A DNA stretch of 13,574 nucleotides from an uncultured Bacteroidales bacterium (GTDB lineage: Bacteria; Bacteroidota; Bacteroidia; Bacteroidales; WCHB1-69), in the NCBI GenBank assembly GCA_937901455.1, contig CALDIA010000114.1, forward strand, positions 1-13,574, in the 5' to 3' direction. The notes beneath the pieces are model-generated. The model was given only the letters and a program-made list of their open reading frames with translations. It ran no database searches and was not told the origin of the DNA. The translations under genes and the position numbers were made by a program. Below, piece after piece: positions 1 through 7,849 of this stretch (position 1 is its first letter; the number at the start of each line of letters is the position of its first letter).

Positions 1-23
1 GCGGTGTTGAAGAATCGTTCCAT
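1..23 (-). CDS. Start of a gene leaving the window, possibly a Bacteroidales AAA-type ATP-binding protein
   Basis: Only seven codons are inside the window: an ATG at 21-23 followed by residues reading MERFFNT, then two bases of an A/G/V/D-type GCN codon. A Bacteroidota -7 promoter motif sits just upstream, so a real start here is credible. From memory, MERFFNTAGP-like N-termini are typical of a common Bacteroidales family of AAA/archaeal-type ATP-binding proteins, which continue into a P-loop after about 50 residues. That identity is an inference from very few residues. The reading frame is otherwise unverified because the rest lies beyond the left edge. Confidence 0.4.
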
Positions 24-42
24 AGCCAATCTATTTTGGCTG

Positions 43-50
43 CAAAGATA
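43..50 (-). promoter_or_regulatory. Bacteroidota -7 promoter element (TATCTTTG)
   Basis: Read on the minus strand, this is TATCTTTG, an exact match to the Bacteroidota sigma-70 (sigma-ABfr) -7 consensus TAnnTTTG, preceded by a T-run. It lies about 20 bases upstream of the ATG at 21-23, so the leader would be very short. I do not see a clean TTTG -33 element at the usual spacing; a TTTG at 61-64 is too close. It probably drives the gene leaving the left edge. Confidence 0.55.
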
Positions 51-96
51 AAAAAAATTCCAAACAACGTAGATGATGGCTTTAAAACGTAAACCA

Positions 97-130
97 ACGG
101 CAGCCGACAAAACAAGTTGCCGGCTGCCGT
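97..130 (-). terminator. Hairpin downstream of the three-gene operon, probable terminator
   Basis: The arms at 97-106 (ACGGCAGCCG) and 121-130 (CGGCTGCCGT) are perfect 10-base reverse complements, with a 14-base loop. The hairpin sits 55 bases past the stop of the 363-residue gene and upstream of the next promoter, where an operon terminator is expected. On the minus strand the stem is followed by TTGGTTTACGTTTT, which is T-rich but not an uninterrupted T-run. It is therefore a plausible but not canonical intrinsic terminator. No gene is visible between 24 and 185. Confidence 0.6.
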
Positions 131-185
131 CAATAAGAGGGATAACCGCAAAAAGATAGTTCTTTTGGGGTGTTATCGACCTTTC

Positions 186-1277
186 TTATTGTCCCATCTG
201 CAAGACCTTTGTCGTGCCGCTGTTGTTGTAGTACACATAACCGTGGCCTGGCAACAACTGCGTGAGCGTGCCTTGCCATTCCACGCCATTGAAGATGGCG
301 AAGCCGCCGTCTTGCGAGATAATCTTGTCGCCTGAGGCGGGGCCAAATTCAGTGTTGAACACCTCTCCTACCGCTTTCTCTAAGCCGATATAACCTATCC
401 AGTTGGTGCCTCGGGCTATGTCGACTGTGGCTGACACAATGGGTACACCTGTTAGGCTGAGCGTACAGGATGCATTGGTTTGGATCTTGTACATTTTACC
501 AGGGACAATATCGCCAATGGCTGTCCCATTCTGTGCAAGGACTTGCACGCATACATCACCCAACTCGGTCTGGATGGTTTCGATGCTTGTCTCGATGGAG
601 GGTGACCACCAATTCCAGCCTTGGGCGAGGGTCGACTCCTGCGTCACATAGACGTAGTTGAAATTGGCCATAAAGTCGGCATCTTCCGTTACAACAAAGG
701 AATAGGATTGCTCGTCCGACACTTCCGCCCCATCCTTGGTCCAATTGACAAAGCTATACCCTTCGTTAATTAAGGCTGTCAAGGTGACAGTTGTGCCATA
801 CTCATAGGTGCCGGTGCCATTCACTATGCCGCCCTCTGCGGGATTGGTGGTGGCAGTGATGTTGTAGTTGTTCACCGTAAAGTTGGCGACAAAGGTCTCG
901 GACTGGGTGATGGTAAAGCTATACGTCGGTTCTGTCGTTATCACTTGTTCGCCCTGCATCCAGTTGGCGAAGGTATGGCCTTCGTTGGCCGTGGCCTCCA
1001 AGGTGACTTGTGTGCCCGGCTCGTAGTTGCCTACGCCACTCACCGTGCCGGCTCCTTGCGGAGTGATGTTGACCTGCACCGCCAGCAGTTGCGTCACCGT
1101 CCTGCTGATGCGGTTGCCCAAGGCATCGTAGGCATACTCCACCCGCTGCCCGTTGGGATAATCCACTTTTACGAGACGGTTGAGCTCGTCGTATTCGTAG
1201 GTGGTGGTGAGGGATTGTGAAAAAACACTATATATTCCCGATATAACCAAAACAAAGCTTATAATCAGTCTTTTCAT
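186..1277 (-). CDS. Secreted protein with two YD repeats, two InlB-type beta-repeats and a GWNWW-type C-terminal region
   Basis: This 363-residue exported protein has no assignable biochemical activity. Residues 1-21 (MKRLIISFVLVISGIYSVFS-Q) form a signal peptide. Residues 25-60 contain two YD (RHS-type) repeats, YEYDELNRLVKVDYPNG and YAYDALGNRISRTV. Residues about 66-134 and 137-206 are two InlB B-type (Listeria-Bacteroides) repeats, each running G-T-V-x-G-x-G-x-Y-x-x-G-x-x-V-T-L, then F-x-N-W, then F-x-A-N-F. Residues 207-363 match a Bacteroidota C-terminal region I know from large surface proteins, with two related halves: GWNWWSPSIE...GKMYKIQT and GTNWIGYIGL...GHGYVYYN. No T9SS sorting domain is visible. 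The start lies 5 bases after the previous stop, and AAAAGG inside the end of the upstream gene is a likely ribosome-binding site, so translation may be coupled. It occupies the slot where a toxin immunity gene would be expected, but the signal peptide and repeat content do not look like a classical immunity protein. Confidence 0.85.
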   Translation of the reverse strand: MKRLIISFVLVISGIYSVFSQSLTTTYEYDELNRLVKVDYPNGQRVEYAYDALGNRISRTVTQLLAVQVNITPQGAGTVSGVGNYEPGTQVTLEATANEGHTFANWMQGEQVITTEPTYSFTITQSETFVANFTVNNYNITATTNPAEGGIVNGTGTYEYGTTVTLTALINEGYSFVNWTKDGAEVSDEQSYSFVVTEDADFMANFNYVYVTQESTLAQGWNWWSPSIETSIETIQTELGDVCVQVLAQNGTAIGDIVPGKMYKIQTNASCTLSLTGVPIVSATVDIARGTNWIGYIGLEKAVGEVFNTEFGPASGDKIISQDGGFAIFNGVEWQGTLTQLLPGHGYVYYNNSGTTKVLQMGQ

Positions 1278-1282
1278 ACATA

Positions 1283-4200
1283 TTACCTTTTAATTGCATT
1301 TATAGAATTGTTTATCTTACGCATCGCATTATCAAGTCTAATCCTTTCTTTTTGGAAATCTTTAATGTCTTTTAATCCAACAACAAGGGATTCCCAGATA
1401 TTTCCCATTGTAAATAATTCCTTTAGATGCTTTCCTTGTTTTGTTGACATATTTATCATTTTAAGAATTCCACCTTTCCCATATACTTTTGTCAACCATT
1501 TTCCATTCTCAAAACCCATTGAACCAGCCCAGCCTTCACCTATAATATTTATGATAGGACCTATTAATTCCTCCCACGCTTTTGCTGAACCCCATGCCTT
1601 AAGACACCACAAGAAACTATCCCTATAATTGTCTTCAATCCAAATATCGCAGAAGCCTTGCATAACAGCTGAACCATAATAAACAAACCAATTAGGATTG
1701 TCTTTGGCAAGTTGTCTATCCATTACTGCGTCGTAATAGGCGACACAATTCGTCAGGTAAGCCTTTGAATCATCAATAAAATCATCCCATGCATATCCTA
1801 TCACTTCTACCCAATACCATTTGTTTCCAGAACAATCAATCTTCATAATAGGATTATTACCCGCGTATGCATAAAGATTGGTGTTCCATTCTGGGTCTTC
1901 GCTTAAGAATCGTCCAATGGTCGGATCATAATAACGGGCATGCATATAGTAAAGTTCATCACTTTCGTATGTAACTCCATGTTTACCCAAATAACGGAAC
2001 GGATTGAAGTCGGCTTCTTCCATTTGAATAATATTGCCGAAATCATCATACTGATATTTATGGGTAACGTTGGCATTCTCGGTATCGTCTATCATAGCCA
2101 CCACACTACCTCTGTAGTCATAGATGAAGTAATGAGTCGTGTTGTCAGGCTTGATGCGTGAAATTAGTCCGTGACCGTAAATATAATAACACTGAACTTC
2201 GTTTATACTATTTAACTCAACCAATACGTTTCCTTTTTGCCCGAGCACAAACTTGGTTAGTTCACCATTTCGTGAAGCCGTTCGTCTATTTCCGTTACCA
2301 TCATATGTAAAACTAAAGATGCCTCCAATAGAACACGAAATAAGGTTATTGACCACGTCGTAATTATAAGTATTGCTGCCTTTGAATGTCATATTACCAT
2401 TGTAGTCGTATTGGTAACCGTTCACGCCATCGGATAGAAGACGGTTAGCTCCATTGTAGTCGTAATTCACATTAGGCAAATCAACAACGGGCATATCTAT
2501 GAATTGCTCTAACGACAATGATGAGGTCTGGTTGCCATTGGCATCCAGTTCAAATTGATAGCGGACAATGTCTGTACCTTGACCATTGTTGCGTTTGCTA
2601 AACATTCCCGTGATACGACCAGCATTATCATAATCGAATTCATTCAGTACCAGATTGGGATAAAGCGAAGAATGCAGCGTTCCATCAGCACGATAATTGT
2701 AGATTGTCGCATTTCCATTCCAATCTGTCACTGAGGTAAGTTGGTTCAATGCATTGTATGCATAAACAACCTCATTGTTCCCTGGATATACCAGCTTAAC
2801 TATATTATCGTTTTCGTCATATTCATATGCAATTGTTTGTCCATCGTAACTTAGACTTGTCATCCGATTAAAAATGTCATAGTCATACGTAACACTTTTC
2901 CCATTACGAGTCACATATTGCAGATTTCCAGAAGGATAATATGAATAAGATGCATAGCCGTCGTTGGTGACTCTACCCTCGCTGTCATATTCGAAGGTTA
3001 ATTCATCGCCATTAGGCATGATTAACTTGTGTAAAGTACCATCTTCATTATATTCATAAAACCTTGACGAGCTTTGGAAACTCATCGAGAGCAACTGGTC
3101 TTTGTCGAAATCAAATGTGAAGAGTGTGGAATCACCAACCGCATTGCGAATAGCTATTAGGTTTCCATTTTTGTCATAAGCATAAACCGTCGAATCGCCT
3201 AAAGCATTGGTTTCCTTATGAAGCGCATCATCCAAGTCATAAACATAACTTTTTGTGTATCCCTTGAAATCTGTCGACTGAATCATTCGACTCACTTGAT
3301 CATAAACCATAGTGGCAGTATGATTCAACGAGGGAAAAGTAATTGAGTTCGTATTACCATTTGAATCATATCCAAAAGTCACTTGATTGCCAACGGCATC
3401 TGTGATTGTTCCAGGCTGGCCGAATGCATTGTATGCGAAATTTGTCTCTTGATTCAAGGCATTGGTAACCTTTGTTAGTAAGCCGTTTTCATAATTAAAC
3501 ACGGTTTCATTCCCTTTAGCATCAATTTGACGAATCAGATCATTTTGTTCGTTGTATTCGTATTGGACGGCATCGGTGTGTCCGTTTCCCTCTCTTGTCA
3601 TCTTGGTAGTATTGCCCACGGAATCATACTCATACCGAATTACCATACCAGTCTTATTGTTTGTGAGGGAGGTCAGCAAGTTGGGGTCTGACGGTATGTC
3701 GAAAGTCTTCGTGACATCCGAGGTATTTCCAATATTGAAGTGGGTTTGGTTGCCGTTCTTATCATACTGATAATTGCTGTTAACGGTGTTTCCGCCGTAT
3801 TGTTCCGTCACCGTCGAAGAATAGAACACATTGGCATTGGCCACGTAATTCGGGTTGTGCTGGATGATGGTCGGGCTGCCGTTGTTGAATTTAGTGCTGG
3901 TCAGTTTGCGCTGTTCGTAGGTGTTGGTGATGACGTTGCCTTTGGGCAGCTTGATGGAGTCGAGCAAGTGGTTGTAGTGCGTCAGCGTGTCGTAATAGTA
4001 GAAGGTGGAGTCGCCTTTCGCGTTGACGTAGGCTGTCAGGTTATCGTCTTCAACCACAAAACTGACACTACGGCTGAGCGGATCAGTCACTTTCTTCAGG
4101 TAGTTGCTGTTGGGATGGTAGGTGAACACCAAGTCGCGGCCAGCATCGTCGCTCACCGTCGAAATTCTTGGAATGCCGTTTTCGCCAATGCCATAGGTCA

Positions 4201-7200
4201 ATGTGGTGCCGTTGCCATGACGGTCTTCCATGCGAGTGAGCATGTAAGGCGAATCATCGGCGGCACCGGCAATCTTCGTGAAGGTACATACGGTTTGGTC
4301 TTTCATCTTCACGGTGTATTGGTTGCCATTCACTTTGGTCAAGACGTTATATACTCCCTTTGTGATGGCTTTGGGATGCTCTGGCGCATTCTCATTGTCA
4401 TAGACATGGATAGTGCCATCGGCCCAGTAAACGAGCAGACACGGTGTCGTCAAAGGATGGCCATAGTCGTCGAGCACCTCGTCCGTATTGATGATATACG
4501 AATTGTAGTTGTGCGTCCACCCCTGGCCGAGTGGGTCGGTGGCAAACACCTGCCGTGGCAACTCGGTCAGGAAGGAGTTGTAGGTATGCTCAAACTGCAA
4601 GGGGAACCCTCGTGCAGGAATGTTGAAACTCGACTTGGTGGTGTGATTAAAGTTACCCATCTCCTGCCCTAACACCGAAGTGAAGTTGTAAGGCGTGTAG
4701 TTGCCAGGGATGAAGAAGTCCGATTGGGTGATGTCCTGCGAGTTGTTGGGTTGAGAGAAGTTGTAAAGATTAATCAACCAATCCAAATAGCCCATGGCGT
4801 CACCTCTTGAAATGGCCATGGCTGGATTGAAGTATTTCGTGTTATTGTTGGCATTAATGTCCACCAAAATACCCAGTTTATAGGCTCGGTTGATATAACC
4901 ACGCGTACTTCTCTCCAATGGCACATCAGCGAAGATAACGGTATCCTGAAGCAGTGGTGGAATATGGAAAGTTTCCAACAAGGCTTTGATGAAATACTCC
5001 CTTTGGATATTCCCTTCGGGGTTGAAATTCATCTTGTCGCGGTCGAAAACGGAGATTCCGTCGCGGTATTCGAGATACGACAGTGCCTTGGCATATTTAT
5101 AGTAATAGGTGTTGGTCTTCTGTAGGTCGAGGAATGGACTCGGGAAGCCATCAGTCACCACGGAGGCATTCGGACTGCCGAATAGGGCAATGAACAACAT
5201 CTTGGCCAACTGGGAGCGCTTCAGACTGTCGGACGGTCTCACTTGACATTCATAGCCAGTTACAATTCCTCTATAGCATAAGTCCATGATTTCGTCGTAC
5301 CATAAATAAGCTGAGTTAATATCCGTAAAGGAGCAGTTAGAGAACACATTGATATACCCATTAATATAAGTCGTATTGAACACGTTGCCGTCGATGTCGG
5401 CCACCTCACAGAGGTTGGTCTGCCAAGTGTTGGTGGAGTTGCCGCCCGAGCTGTCGAATCTGAAGCTGAGCAACTTGCCCGAGCCAATGTTGATGGCTGA
5501 ACCCGAAGCATACGTGAGGTAAATCCTTCCCATCGTCGGGTTGATAACGAAGGAAGTAGTCTGTAATGCCGGGTTCAAGTCAAAGTGCTCGAGATAACGC
5601 AGATAGTTGGTGTCGTAGTCGATGACCAACGAGAAAGCGCCGATGTTATCGAAATGCTCAACAACGATATCTTGCGACACCTCGCCCGTGCAAGGCCAGG
5701 TGGCATCCTCGGCACGCACAACGGGCTGCGCGATGTCGACCGCCATCTTGGCATATTCTGAATAGACGGGTGCGCCGCAACTTCCCGTCACCTTGCAACG
5801 GAAATAGTAATTGTTCATGCCCGTGGTCACGTTGTTTACATTGAGCGTGCGGTTGGTCACGTTGGAGTAATGCTCACCATTGACCAAGTCGGACCACGAT
5901 GCGCCACTATTGGTGCTCACCTGCCATTGGTAGCCGATGCTTTGTCCGCCAGCATTGATGCTGAATGTGGTGCTCTGGCCCGCATAGAGGCATTGGGACT
6001 CTGGCTGGGAGGTCACGTAAGGCTCGCTATAGATGGATGCCGAGGCATTGTTGAATGTCATCGTGATGATCGTGCCATCTGGCATGGCGTATTCGCTGTT
6101 GTTGGCATCCCATGTCAGGTTACTGCTGCCAGCGACTCCTGTGAATAGTAATTGAAGCAGTGTGCCGCTGCCAATGCTGACACCGCTGGTAGAATACCAA
6201 GAAATGAAAACAGTACCGTTGTTGGCGTTTGAAAGCAGTCCGGGAAGGGCGTCATTGACGTCGGTGACATCGACGAAGGTCAAAACGTCAGGATTGTAGT
6301 TCAAGGCCAACGAAACGGCTCCCACATTGTTGAAGTTGCTCACGGTCACCGGGCAATTGAACACGGTTCCGGGACAGGCCGAAGCACCGCTGATGGACGT
6401 ATGAATGATATAATTGACAGTCAAGGTGGCCGCAGCGGAATAGGCACAAGGCTCGCAGGTGCCACAAACCACACAACGGTATTGGTTGCCGCTCATGTCG
6501 ACGGTGACATTACGAACCGTAAGCGTATTGGATGAAACATTGGCATAATAGGTTCCATTGACGCAGTTGGTCCATGTGTAGCCGTTGTCGGTGCTTACCT
6601 GCCATGTGTAACTGATGCCTTGACCGCCGGCGTTGATGGAGAACGTGGTACTATTGCCTTCATAGACGCTGCGGTTCACCGGATTGGAGGTCACCATCGG
6701 GGCATAATACACAGTGGCATAGCCAGAGCTATACGAAGCTGAGAGTGGGTTGCCCGTAGGGTCGCTATACTCACATTGGGCCGTATTCCAAACGAAAGGA
6801 GCATTGCCAGGAGTAGCCTCAAACAAGAACTCCGCCAAAGTGCCCGTACCGATGTCAAGCGACGACCCCGAACCGGCCCATGTGAAATAGACATTGCCGT
6901 TGCTGGCGTTCGCCTGATATTGCGTTGTCTGCATACCCGAATTCACATTCTGGATGCCAAGATAGGTCACATTGGATGCATTATAGCTGAACGACAGGGA
7001 AAATGACCCGACATTGTTGCAGTTGGTCACCGTGACGGGAATGGCGAAGACCGTCCCAGGGCATGAGGTGGTATTATTGAAAGCGGTTACAATGGTGGTC
7101 TGCGAGACAGACAATGTGGCCGCATTGGAACAGACCTCCGGACTACAAGCGCCGCTCACCACGCATCGAAACTGGTCGCCCGTCATCTGTTGCGTGACGT

Positions 7201-7849
7201 TGTTGACCGTCAAACGATAGGAAGTGACATTGCTGTATGTCGAAGTGTTGGTGAGGTTGGTCCAATTCGACTGCCCTGCGGGCTTCCGCTGCCATTGGTA
7301 GGTAAGCGCCTGCCCCGACGCCCCCACCTGAAAGTTCACGCTGTTGCCTGCGGTGATGGAGACATCGCTGGGATGCGAGGTAATGGCCGGCTGTGCATAC
7401 ACAGTGACAGAGCCATTCTGGTAATTCGATTCGATGATGTTGCCCACTTCGTTGGCATACTCGCAATTTTGCGTGTCCCAAGTCAAACTGCTGTTGCCAC
7501 TTTCGACACCTTCAAACCTGATGAACAGAAGCGTGTCACCTATAGTAATTGAAGTCGTCGAATACCATGAAATGTATACTTTGCCGTTATTGGCGTTGAC
7601 CAACACCGAATTAGTAATGTCCGGAATGGCGTCATACCAGTTTGAATAACTGAGTTTCGTGTCATCGTAACTGAAGGCCAAGCTGATGGCCCCAACGTTG
7701 CGCATGGTGTCGGACACCGAAATGAGGATGTCGACCTCGGAGCCGGGACATACCGTCCCACTTCCCAATCGCGTGGTCACCGTAGCTCGTGCCATCGTGG
7801 GCACGAGCATACAGCAAGCACAAAGGATTCCTAAAAACCACTTTTTCAT
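1283..7849 (-). CDS. Large secreted RHS/YD-repeat protein with cohesin-like, Ig-like and SLH domains and a variable C-terminal tip (candidate polymorphic toxin)
   Basis: This protein has 2188 residues, numbered from MKKWFLG. I chose this start because it opens a signal peptide (residues 1-22, ending ...MARA) and has AGGAAC just upstream; an in-frame ATG at 7894 would overlap the previous gene and bury the signal. Domains: four cohesin-like domains (about 23-152, 252-382, 482-608, 708-838) alternating with three Ig-like domains (about 153-250, 384-480, 610-705); three SLH domains (about 839-1030); an RHS N-terminal segment (about 1060-1115, FEHTYNS...PLGQGWTHNY); many YD repeats (about 1200-1900); and the RHS core, ending ARYYDPTIGRFLSEDP and NPIMKIDCSG (to about 2008). 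Known RHS proteins fold into a barrel that encloses a C-terminal effector, so residues 2009-2188 are the candidate effector; I do not recognise them. The core motif has DCSG where DPxG is most common. No T9SS sorting domain is visible. It is the second gene of the operon, 16 bases after the first. The toxin role is inferred from architecture only. Confidence 0.88.
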   Translation of the reverse strand: MKKWFLGILCACCMLVPTMARATVTTRLGSGTVCPGSEVDILISVSDTMRNVGAISLAFSYDDTKLSYSNWYDAIPDITNSVLVNANNGKVYISWYSTTSITIGDTLLFIRFEGVESGNSSLTWDTQNCEYANEVGNIIESNYQNGSVTVYAQPAITSHPSDVSITAGNSVNFQVGASGQALTYQWQRKPAGQSNWTNLTNTSTYSNVTSYRLTVNNVTQQMTGDQFRCVVSGACSPEVCSNAATLSVSQTTIVTAFNNTTSCPGTVFAIPVTVTNCNNVGSFSLSFSYNASNVTYLGIQNVNSGMQTTQYQANASNGNVYFTWAGSGSSLDIGTGTLAEFLFEATPGNAPFVWNTAQCEYSDPTGNPLSASYSSGYATVYYAPMVTSNPVNRSVYEGNSTTFSINAGGQGISYTWQVSTDNGYTWTNCVNGTYYANVSSNTLTVRNVTVDMSGNQYRCVVCGTCEPCAYSAAATLTVNYIIHTSISGASACPGTVFNCPVTVSNFNNVGAVSLALNYNPDVLTFVDVTDVNDALPGLLSNANNGTVFISWYSTSGVSIGSGTLLQLLFTGVAGSSNLTWDANNSEYAMPDGTIITMTFNNASASIYSEPYVTSQPESQCLYAGQSTTFSINAGGQSIGYQWQVSTNSGASWSDLVNGEHYSNVTNRTLNVNNVTTGMNNYYFRCKVTGSCGAPVYSEYAKMAVDIAQPVVRAEDATWPCTGEVSQDIVVEHFDNIGAFSLVIDYDTNYLRYLEHFDLNPALQTTSFVINPTMGRIYLTYASGSAINIGSGKLLSFRFDSSGGNSTNTWQTNLCEVADIDGNVFNTTYINGYINVFSNCSFTDINSAYLWYDEIMDLCYRGIVTGYECQVRPSDSLKRSQLAKMLFIALFGSPNASVVTDGFPSPFLDLQKTNTYYYKYAKALSYLEYRDGISVFDRDKMNFNPEGNIQREYFIKALLETFHIPPLLQDTVIFADVPLERSTRGYINRAYKLGILVDINANNNTKYFNPAMAISRGDAMGYLDWLINLYNFSQPNNSQDITQSDFFIPGNYTPYNFTSVLGQEMGNFNHTTKSSFNIPARGFPLQFEHTYNSFLTELPRQVFATDPLGQGWTHNYNSYIINTDEVLDDYGHPLTTPCLLVYWADGTIHVYDNENAPEHPKAITKGVYNVLTKVNGNQYTVKMKDQTVCTFTKIAGAADDSPYMLTRMEDRHGNGTTLTYGIGENGIPRISTVSDDAGRDLVFTYHPNSNYLKKVTDPLSRSVSFVVEDDNLTAYVNAKGDSTFYYYDTLTHYNHLLDSIKLPKGNVITNTYEQRKLTSTKFNNGSPTIIQHNPNYVANANVFYSSTVTEQYGGNTVNSNYQYDKNGNQTHFNIGNTSDVTKTFDIPSDPNLLTSLTNNKTGMVIRYEYDSVGNTTKMTREGNGHTDAVQYEYNEQNDLIRQIDAKGNETVFNYENGLLTKVTNALNQETNFAYNAFGQPGTITDAVGNQVTFGYDSNGNTNSITFPSLNHTATMVYDQVSRMIQSTDFKGYTKSYVYDLDDALHKETNALGDSTVYAYDKNGNLIAIRNAVGDSTLFTFDFDKDQLLSMSFQSSSRFYEYNEDGTLHKLIMPNGDELTFEYDSEGRVTNDGYASYSYYPSGNLQYVTRNGKSVTYDYDIFNRMTSLSYDGQTIAYEYDENDNIVKLVYPGNNEVVYAYNALNQLTSVTDWNGNATIYNYRADGTLHSSLYPNLVLNEFDYDNAGRITGMFSKRNNGQGTDIVRYQFELDANGNQTSSLSLEQFIDMPVVDLPNVNYDYNGANRLLSDGVNGYQYDYNGNMTFKGSNTYNYDVVNNLISCSIGGIFSFTYDGNGNRRTASRNGELTKFVLGQKGNVLVELNSINEVQCYYIYGHGLISRIKPDNTTHYFIYDYRGSVVAMIDDTENANVTHKYQYDDFGNIIQMEEADFNPFRYLGKHGVTYESDELYYMHARYYDPTIGRFLSEDPEWNTNLYAYAGNNPIMKIDCSGNKWYWVEVIGYAWDDFIDDSKAYLTNCVAYYDAVMDRQLAKDNPNWFVYYGSAVMQGFCDIWIEDNYRDSFLWCLKAWGSAKAWEELIGPIINIIGEGWAGSMGFENGKWLTKVYGKGGILKMINMSTKQGKHLKELFTMGNIWESLVVGLKDIKDFQKERIRLDNAMRKINNSINAIKR
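1286..1825 (-). other. Unrecognised C-terminal tip of the RHS protein (candidate effector domain)
   Basis: About 180 residues follow the RHS core motif NPIMKIDCSGN. They are rich in tryptophan (11 residues) and other aromatics, include a hydrophobic stretch around IGPIINIIGEGWAG, and end in a basic, helix-like tail (QKERIRLDNAMRKINNSINA). A segment KMINMSTKQGKHL faintly recalls the INMnkQnKH motif of polymorphic toxin type 50 RNases, but the surroundings do not convincingly match, so no activity is assigned. The encoding DNA is AT-rich (21 G/C in the 60 bases 1381-1440). Confidence 0.6.
1826..4657 (-). other. RHS/YD-repeat barrel and RHS core region
   Basis: This is the part of the 2188-residue protein that would form the RHS shell. 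It opens with an RHS N-terminal segment (GFPLQFEHTYNSF, PLGQGWTHNYNS). It continues with repeated YD motifs such as YEYDSVGNTTKMTREG, YAYDKNGNLIAIRNAVGD, YEYDENDNIVKLVYPG and YDYNGNMTFKGS. It ends with the RHS core (YIYDYRGSVVAMIDD-like, YQYDDFGNI, ARYYDPTIGRFLSEDP, LYAYAGNNPIMKID). Base composition changes inside this region at roughly 3780-3900, being AT-richer towards the 3' end of the gene. Confidence 0.85.
4766..5335 (-). other. Three SLH (S-layer homology) domains inside the RHS protein
   Basis: Three successive segments fit the SLH pattern. They are FTDINSAYLWYDEIMDLCYR...GIVTGYE...F/R-P-x-x-x-L-x-R-x-x-x-A-K-M-L, then PFLDLQ...YYYKYAKALSYL...FNPEGNIQREYFIKAL, then IFADVP...GYINRAYKLGIL...YFNPAMAISRGDAMGYL. 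In characterised proteins SLH triplets bind cell-wall polysaccharide attached to peptidoglycan. Here they separate the cohesin/Ig stalk from the RHS barrel. The function in this protein is inferred. Confidence 0.75.
5339..7783 (-). repeat. Tandem cohesin-like/Ig-like modules in the RHS protein
   Basis: The cohesin-like domains carry a shared anchor N-V/I-G-x-x-S-L-x-x-x-Y at residues 51, 279, 508 and 735, a pitch of 227-229 residues. This gives three complete cohesin-plus-Ig units and a fourth cohesin. Each cohesin also carries CPG (CTG in the fourth) near its start, an ISWYS- or TWAGS-like strand, and an N/L-C-E-x-A/S-x-x-x-G ending (the third has NSE). The Ig-like parts share GxSxxF...Y-x-W-Q...N-L/V-T-V-N/R-N-V-T...F/Y-R-C. 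Units 2 and 3 look most alike, for example STTFSINAGGQ in both. Confidence 0.8.

Noticed and set aside
61..64. TTTG (minus strand) as the -33 element of the left-edge promoter
   Set aside because: It is only 10 bases from the -7 motif, far shorter than the roughly 17-23 bases expected.
3740..4672. Open frame of 310 codons on the plus strand
   Set aside because: It is antisense to the RHS barrel. The V/I/H/G-rich translation shows no recognisable domain and no convincing ribosome-binding site.
5339..7783. Cohesin/Ig repeats as evidence for a true cellulosome scaffoldin
   Set aside because: There is no carbohydrate-binding module or catalytic partner in the window, and the chain continues into SLH and RHS parts. 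Cohesin-like folds occur in Bacteroidota proteins outside cellulosomes.
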